Under the pieces are notes generated by a model. The model was not told the origin of the DNA and made no database searches. It saw nothing but the letters and a program-made list of their open reading frames with translations. From Caldithrix sp. (GTDB lineage Bacteria; KSB1; UBA2214; DYKH01): a DNA stretch of 7,187 nt. Each line of letters opens with the position of its first letter. Position 1 is the first letter of the stretch. Below are positions 7,150 to 7,187 of this stretch, in pieces. The DNA is taken from positions 1-7,187 of the forward strand of contig DYKH01000232.1 in assembly GCA_020722685.1 (NCBI GenBank), read 5' to 3'. The position numbers and the translations under genes were made by a program.

Positions 7150-7187
7150 AAGGAAGAGTATTTGCTTGATACGAAAACACGAATTTT
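7150..7187 (+). CDS. Possible start of a further gene, cut by right edge
   Basis: AAGGAAG (7150-7156) is a good Shine-Dalgarno. TTG codons follow at 7162 (seven bases after GGA) and 7166, and both frames stay open to the end of the window. No ATG is present at a proper distance. Only seven to eight codons are visible, so the product cannot be named and the call could be chance. The preceding 29 bases after the PEGA stop show no terminator hairpin. Confidence 0.25.

Overview
The window looks like bacterial chromosomal DNA from a Gram-negative, probably uncultured lineage. It holds five protein genes, all on the + strand: one cut off by the left edge and four complete. No RNA gene, CRISPR array, insertion sequence or phage gene was recognised. 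The outer-membrane barrel protein, the lipoprotein signal and the exported envelope proteins show a two-membrane cell. The protein joining a metallopeptidase-like domain, a TolB-like propeller and an Omp85-like barrel, followed by a PEGA-domain protein with a paired-helix tail, recalls FCB-related lineages (Gemmatimonadota, Calditrichota, KSB1, Zixibacteria). That placement is inference from memory of the families, not a search result.

Layout. Positions 1-910 hold the 3' part of a very GC-rich gene (roughly two thirds G+C, codons mostly ending in G or C). It resembles the C-terminal part of a large DUF499-type ATPase of the kind found near DNA-modification and anti-phage genes. From about 911 onward the G+C content falls to around half and codon use changes, and it stays that way to the right edge. 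The junction lies in an 80-base spacer with a small AT-rich inverted repeat. Positions 991-2109 encode a 372-residue GNAT-type acyltransferase-like protein. After an 85-base gap comes the centrepiece, 2195-5137. It encodes a 980-residue exported protein with an intact HELVH zinc-peptidase motif, a WD40-like (PD40/TolB) propeller and a C-terminal Omp85/BamA-type barrel ending in phenylalanine. Nineteen bases later, 5157-6287 encodes a BamB-like PQQ-propeller lipoprotein. Its stop overlaps the start of 6284-7120, which encodes an exported protein with two PEGA-type domains and two C-terminal hydrophobic segments. A possible start of another gene lies at the right edge.

How they fit together. 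The last three genes are tightly packed and all encode envelope proteins, so they look like one operon. A reasonable hypothesis is an outer-membrane assembly, quality-control or transport module. In it the barrel protein carries its own propeller and protease-like domain instead of POTRA domains, the lipoprotein is a BamB-like partner, and the PEGA protein acts at the envelope or surface. The acyltransferase may be co-transcribed but has no obvious mechanistic link. The GC-rich ATPase fragment probably belongs to a different genetic unit: an acquired defence-type island, or sequence joined by misassembly.
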